From contig NZ_CP108581.1 of the NCBI RefSeq assembly GCF_036010665.1, positions 2,461,501-2,525,500 on the forward strand: DNA of 64,000 nt. The letters run 5' to 3'. The first letter of the stretch is position 1; every line of letters begins with the position of its first letter. Shown here piece by piece: positions 61,035 to 64,000 of this stretch. The notes beneath the pieces are model-generated. The model was not told where the DNA came from, did not search any database, and worked only from the letters and a program-made list of their open reading frames with translations. The translations under genes and the position numbers were made by a program. This stretch comes from Microbispora sp. NBC_01189 (GTDB lineage Bacteria > Actinomycetota > Actinomycetes > Streptosporangiales > Streptosporangiaceae).

Positions 61035-62159
61035 GTGAAACGTACACTCATCGTCACCGCCCTGGCCCTCACGTTGGCCGGATGCGGCTCCACCCCACCG
61101 CAGCGCCTGACGGTCCCAAAGCCGACGGGCCCGCATCCGGTGGGGACCGTCTTGGTCCATCTGGTCGACCAGTCCCGCCCGGATCCCTGGAGCGGCTCCG
61201 GCAGGAAACGGGAGCTGATGGTCAGCCTGTGGTACCCGGCCCGGGATGTGGAGGCCTACCCGGTCGCCCCTTGGATGCCGAAGGCGGCGGCCGAGCGGTA
61301 CTTGAAGATGAACGACCTGGAGCCGGGCTCGGTGCTGCTGGACAGGACCGACGGTCACGAGGGCGCGCCCGCCGACACGAGCCTGGGCAGGCTGCCGGTC
61401 GTCCTGTACTCGCCGGGCGCCAACGCCTCGCGCGCGTACGGGACCGGCGTCGTCGAGGAGCTGGCCAGCCGGGGGTACGCGGTGGTCACCGTCGATCACC
61501 CCTACGACGCAGCGGTGGTGGAGTTCCCCGGCGGCCGAGTAGAGGCGGGCGCCGAGCTGACCGACTTCGCCAAGGCGGTCGACGTCCGGGTGGCCGACGT
61601 GCGCTTCATCCTGGACAGCCTGCCTTCCCTGGAGGAGAAGCTGCCCGGCCGTAACGGGAAGCCGCTCTTCGACCTCGCGCGGATCGGAATGTTCGGGCAT
61701 TCGCTCGGCGGCGCGGCCACCTCCTCCGCCATGTACGCCGACCCGCGGATCAAGGCCGGGCTCGGCCTGGATGGCGCCGTCTTCGGCAAGGTCGCGCAGT
61801 CCGGCCTCGACCGGCCGTACATGGTGGTCGACACCGATGGGAAGGGCGGTATGGCGACCAATCCGACGCTGCGCACCTTCTGGGACGGATTGCGGGGTTG
61901 GCGGCTCAACGTGACGCTCAAGGGGGCGGCGCACAACTCCTTCGGCGACGACGTCCTGCTCATCCCCATGTCGGCCGAGCCGCTGGGACTGGGAAAGGAG
62001 CAGCTCGAGGAGGTCGTCGGCACGATCCCGGCCGAGCGGGCGCTGGCCTTCCAGCGTGCCTACCCGCTGGCCTTCTTCGAGCAGCACTTGCGCGGCCGTC
62101 CGCAGGCGTTGCTGCGGGGCCCGTCAGCCGCCTTCCCTGAGGTCTCCTACCGCCGCTGA
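61035..62159 (+). CDS. PAF-acetylhydrolase-like lipoprotein
   Basis: GTG 61035 gives a lipoprotein signal (TLIVTALALTLAGCGS, lipobox LAGC) and a 374-residue product. The catalytic pattern repeats that of the upstream paralogue: LMVSLWYPARDVEAYPVAPW, LPVVLYSPGANASRAYG, YAVVTVDHPYDAAVVEFPGG, nucleophile in RIGMFGHSLGGAATS, acid in GLGLDGAVFG and His in KGAAHNSFGDD. It probably hydrolyses an ester bond in a lipid at the outer face of the membrane. The two copies differ in anchoring: one secreted, one a lipoprotein. Confidence 0.85.
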   Translation: MKRTLIVTALALTLAGCGSTPPQRLTVPKPTGPHPVGTVLVHLVDQSRPDPWSGSGRKRELMVSLWYPARDVEAYPVAPWMPKAAAERYLKMNDLEPGSVLLDRTDGHEGAPADTSLGRLPVVLYSPGANASRAYGTGVVEELASRGYAVVTVDHPYDAAVVEFPGGRVEAGAELTDFAKAVDVRVADVRFILDSLPSLEEKLPGRNGKPLFDLARIGMFGHSLGGAATSSAMYADPRIKAGLGLDGAVFGKVAQSGLDRPYMVVDTDGKGGMATNPTLRTFWDGLRGWRLNVTLKGAAHNSFGDDVLLIPMSAEPLGLGKEQLEEVVGTIPAERALAFQRAYPLAFFEQHLRGRPQALLRGPSAAFPEVSYRR

Positions 62160-62165
62160 TGGCGC

Positions 62166-62840
62166 CTACCCGCCGGCCGTGACAACGCCGCCCTCGTAGG
62201 CGGCGATGACGAGCTGCGCCCGGTCGTGCGCGGCGAGCTTGGCCAGCAGGCTGCGGATATGTGTCTTGACCGTGGCCGGCCCGATGCCGAGTCGCTCGGC
62301 GATCTGCGGGTTGGTCAACCCTCGAGCCACCAGCACGAGCACCTCCCGCTCCCGGCCGGACAGCTGGGTCAGCCCCGCCGCCAGCCGGGCCGGGGTTCCG
62401 GTGGGCTCGCGCCGGGCGAACTCCCCGATCAGCCGCGTGGTGACCGACGGGGCCAGCAGCGCCTGTCCCTCCCCCACAATGCGCAACGCCTCCAGCAGGT
62501 CGCCCGGCCGGGTGTCCTTCAGCAGGAATCCGCTGGCTCCGGCCCGCAACGCCCCGTAGACGTACTCGTCGAGATCGAACGTGGTCAGCATCACCACCCG
62601 CGTCTCGGCGGTCACCGGGTCGGCCCGGATCAGCTCGGTGGCCTTGATCCCGTCGAGGCCGGGCATGCGGACGTCCATGAGCACCAGGTCGGGCCGGAGG
62701 CCGCGGGCCAGTTCCACCGCCTGCTCCCCCGTCCCGGCCTCGCCGACGGCCTCCAGGTCGGGGGCGGTGTCGATCAGCCTGCGCAGCCCCGCGCGCAGCA
62801 ACGCCTGGTCCTCGGCGACCAGCACCGTGAACGTGCTCAC
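62166..62840 (-). CDS. NarL-type response regulator
   Basis: GTG 62840 overlaps the kinase stop (GTGA). The 224-residue protein has a receiver domain (VLVAEDQALLRAGLRRLID, phospho-Asp in LVLMDVRMPGLDG, Thr in VMLTTFD, Lys in FLLKDTRPG) and a LuxR-type helix-turn-helix (LTQLSGREREVLVLVARGLT, QIAERLGIGPATVKTHIRSL). It pairs with the kinase encoded next to it and is convergent with the lipoprotein hydrolase gene, six bases from its stop. Confidence 0.9.
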   Translation of the reverse strand: MSTFTVLVAEDQALLRAGLRRLIDTAPDLEAVGEAGTGEQAVELARGLRPDLVLMDVRMPGLDGIKATELIRADPVTAETRVVMLTTFDLDEYVYGALRAGASGFLLKDTRPGDLLEALRIVGEGQALLAPSVTTRLIGEFARREPTGTPARLAAGLTQLSGREREVLVLVARGLTNPQIAERLGIGPATVKTHIRSLLAKLAAHDRAQLVIAAYEGGVVTAGG

Positions 62841-63985
62841 CTCTCATCCTCCCCGGAACCGCCTGGCAACAGCAGCCTTGCGCGAACGGCGAAGCCGCCT
62901 CCGGGCTCCGGTCCCGCCGAGAACGTCCCGCCGTACAGGATGACCCGCTCTTCCAGCCCGGCCAGCCCGTGGCCCCCCTCACTCGGCGCACCCCCGCGAC
63001 CGTCGTCGACGACCTCGACCACCAGCTCGCGCTCCGCACGGGTGCCGACCGCCACCCGACATCGGGCCGGGCCGGCGTGTTTGAGCACGTTGGTCAGCGA
63101 CTCCTGCACGAGGCGATAGACGACGAGGGCCGCCTCGTCGCAGAGCGCGAGGCCAGGCTCGACGTCGAGCTCCACCCGGACGTCGCCGACCGGAATCGCC
63201 GCGACCAGCTCGCGCAGGGAGTCCAGCGTGTACGGCGGGCCGTCCTGGTCCCCGGAGGCGTCGCGGAGCAGACCGAGGAGGCGGCGCAGGTCCGTCTGCG
63301 CCTTGCGGCTGGTCTCCTCGATGATCGACAAGGCCTCGCCCGCCTCCTCGGGGTGCGTGGTGGCGACGTGGTTGGCGATGCCGGCCCGCATGGAAATCAG
63401 GCTCATGCTGTGGGCGACGACGTCGTGCACGTCACGAGCCATGCGCAGCCGTTCCGCCGTGGCCGCGACCTGCGCCGACCGTGCGACGGCCTGCGCGGCG
63501 TACGCGCGCTGCTCCCGTACGGCAAGCCCGATCGTCCACGCCAGACCGAGCACCAGCCAGGCGAATCCGCACGCCGACGCCGCCTCCATCCACGAGGGCG
63601 AGTCGATCGCGACACTGGCGGCGGTCACCGCCAGCGTGGCCATCAGCGCCGCTACCGCCGTCCGGCGCGCTTCCAGGAGCGCCACCGCGTGCAGCGCGAC
63701 CGCCAAGGGCACGAACGCCTCCTCCCACCCGGCGAACGGCGCGAACACCGCCGCCACCAGAACCAGCGCCCAGACCAGCACCGGCCACCGGCGCCGCCCT
63801 GCCAGCGGCAGGCAGGCCAGCGCGATCATCGGCACAGCCGCATACGGCGGCACTCCGGCGGACTCCGGCACCAGCACCGCCGGCACCGAGAACCCGGCGG
63901 CCAGGGCAACGGCCGCGAAAGCGTCGACGGCGACCCAGTGTCCCGGTCGCAGCCTGCGCGCGATCAGGGGACGCCGTTCGGCCAT
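62837..63985 (-). CDS. HisKA_3-type sensor histidine kinase
   Basis: The 382-residue protein has four or five N-terminal membrane helices (AFAAVALAAGFSVPAVLVP, WPVLVWALVLVAAVFAPFAG, VAALMATLAVTAASVAI, GFAWLVLGLAWTIGLAV), a coiled linker, an H box (ERLRMARDVHDVVAHSMSLI) and a HATPase domain (VYRLVQESLTNVLKHAGPAR, VEVVDDGRGGAPSEGGHGLA, GLEERVILYGG). ATG 63985 is the first start. The ligand is unknown, and there is no large extracellular domain, so it may sense a membrane signal. Confidence 0.9.
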   Translation of the reverse strand: MAERRPLIARRLRPGHWVAVDAFAAVALAAGFSVPAVLVPESAGVPPYAAVPMIALACLPLAGRRRWPVLVWALVLVAAVFAPFAGWEEAFVPLAVALHAVALLEARRTAVAALMATLAVTAASVAIDSPSWMEAASACGFAWLVLGLAWTIGLAVREQRAYAAQAVARSAQVAATAERLRMARDVHDVVAHSMSLISMRAGIANHVATTHPEEAGEALSIIEETSRKAQTDLRRLLGLLRDASGDQDGPPYTLDSLRELVAAIPVGDVRVELDVEPGLALCDEAALVVYRLVQESLTNVLKHAGPARCRVAVGTRAERELVVEVVDDGRGGAPSEGGHGLAGLEERVILYGGTFSAGPEPGGGFAVRARLLLPGGSGEDER

Positions 63986-64000
63986 GCGCCCACCCTAGAC

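Overview
The window is high-GC DNA with many GTG/TTG starts, 4-bp ATGA/GTGA gene overlaps and typical actinobacterial families: MocR and XRE-TPR regulators, GAF-ANTAR, SpoIIE phosphatases, HisKA_3/NarL pairs, KdpA and DUF5994. It most likely comes from a filamentous actinomycete, perhaps of the Streptosporangiales. No ribosomal or other phylogenetic marker is present, so this is an inference.

Layout. 1-4953 (minus) is a tight operon whose genes overlap or nearly abut: a resolvase-like protein, two HprK-like kinases (the first apparently frameshifted), a HAD phosphatase, a zinc-type dehydrogenase, a TIM-barrel isomerase and a glycosyltransferase that runs off the edge. Divergent from it are an XRE-TPR regulator, a YdcF protein and a WbqC protein (5131-7658). 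A solitary OLD-type ATPase/TOPRIM nuclease follows (to 9948). 10.3-15.5 kb is an insertion-sequence pile-up (IS4, IS5, IS701 and an IS1634-type tail), and the IS5 and IS701 elements share CTAG target sites. 15.5-18.9 kb holds a HAD phosphatase, an MFS exporter and a divergent MocR regulator. A second IS5-type element interrupts a coiled-coil gene, and a large secreted GH2/ricin-lectin enzyme follows. An IS3 element (24.2-25.8 kb) abuts truncated SDR and GMC genes, an intact Gfo/Idh-HAD pair and a hypothetical gene. 30.4-32.5 kb (minus) has a broken NicO metal exporter, its secreted partner and a BMP-like lipoprotein. 32.9-36.1 kb pairs a secreted metallophosphoesterase carrying a WxL-like tail with a DUF916 membrane protein.

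36.4-41.7 kb is a signalling block: kaiB-kaiC-PAS histidine kinase (minus), a divergent NarL response regulator and a sensorless kinase. The KaiC has lost both the CII phosphorylation sites and the CII catalytic glutamates. 41.7-42.7 kb is debris, including an inverted, internally deleted second copy of the Gfo/Idh-HAD pair. Next come a DUF4118 protein and an orphan kdpA without kdpB or kdpC, a small secreted protein, a DUF3494 ice-binding protein, a GAF-ANTAR regulator, a DUF5994 protein, a ferredoxin-reductase/fatty-acid-desaturase pair and a PAS-GAF-SpoIIE phosphatase.

The 3' part of a tRNA-Lys gene at 54990-55034, with no 5' half, looks like an attachment-site scar. To its right the DNA is clean: an alpha/beta hydrolase, a NarL/HisKA_3 pair whose kinase is a tandem fusion, two paralogous PAF-acetylhydrolase-like enzymes and another NarL/HisKA_3 pair. 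I read 10-55 kb as a decaying accessory region, possibly the distal end of an island integrated at tRNA-Lys, flanked on the right by ordinary chromosome.
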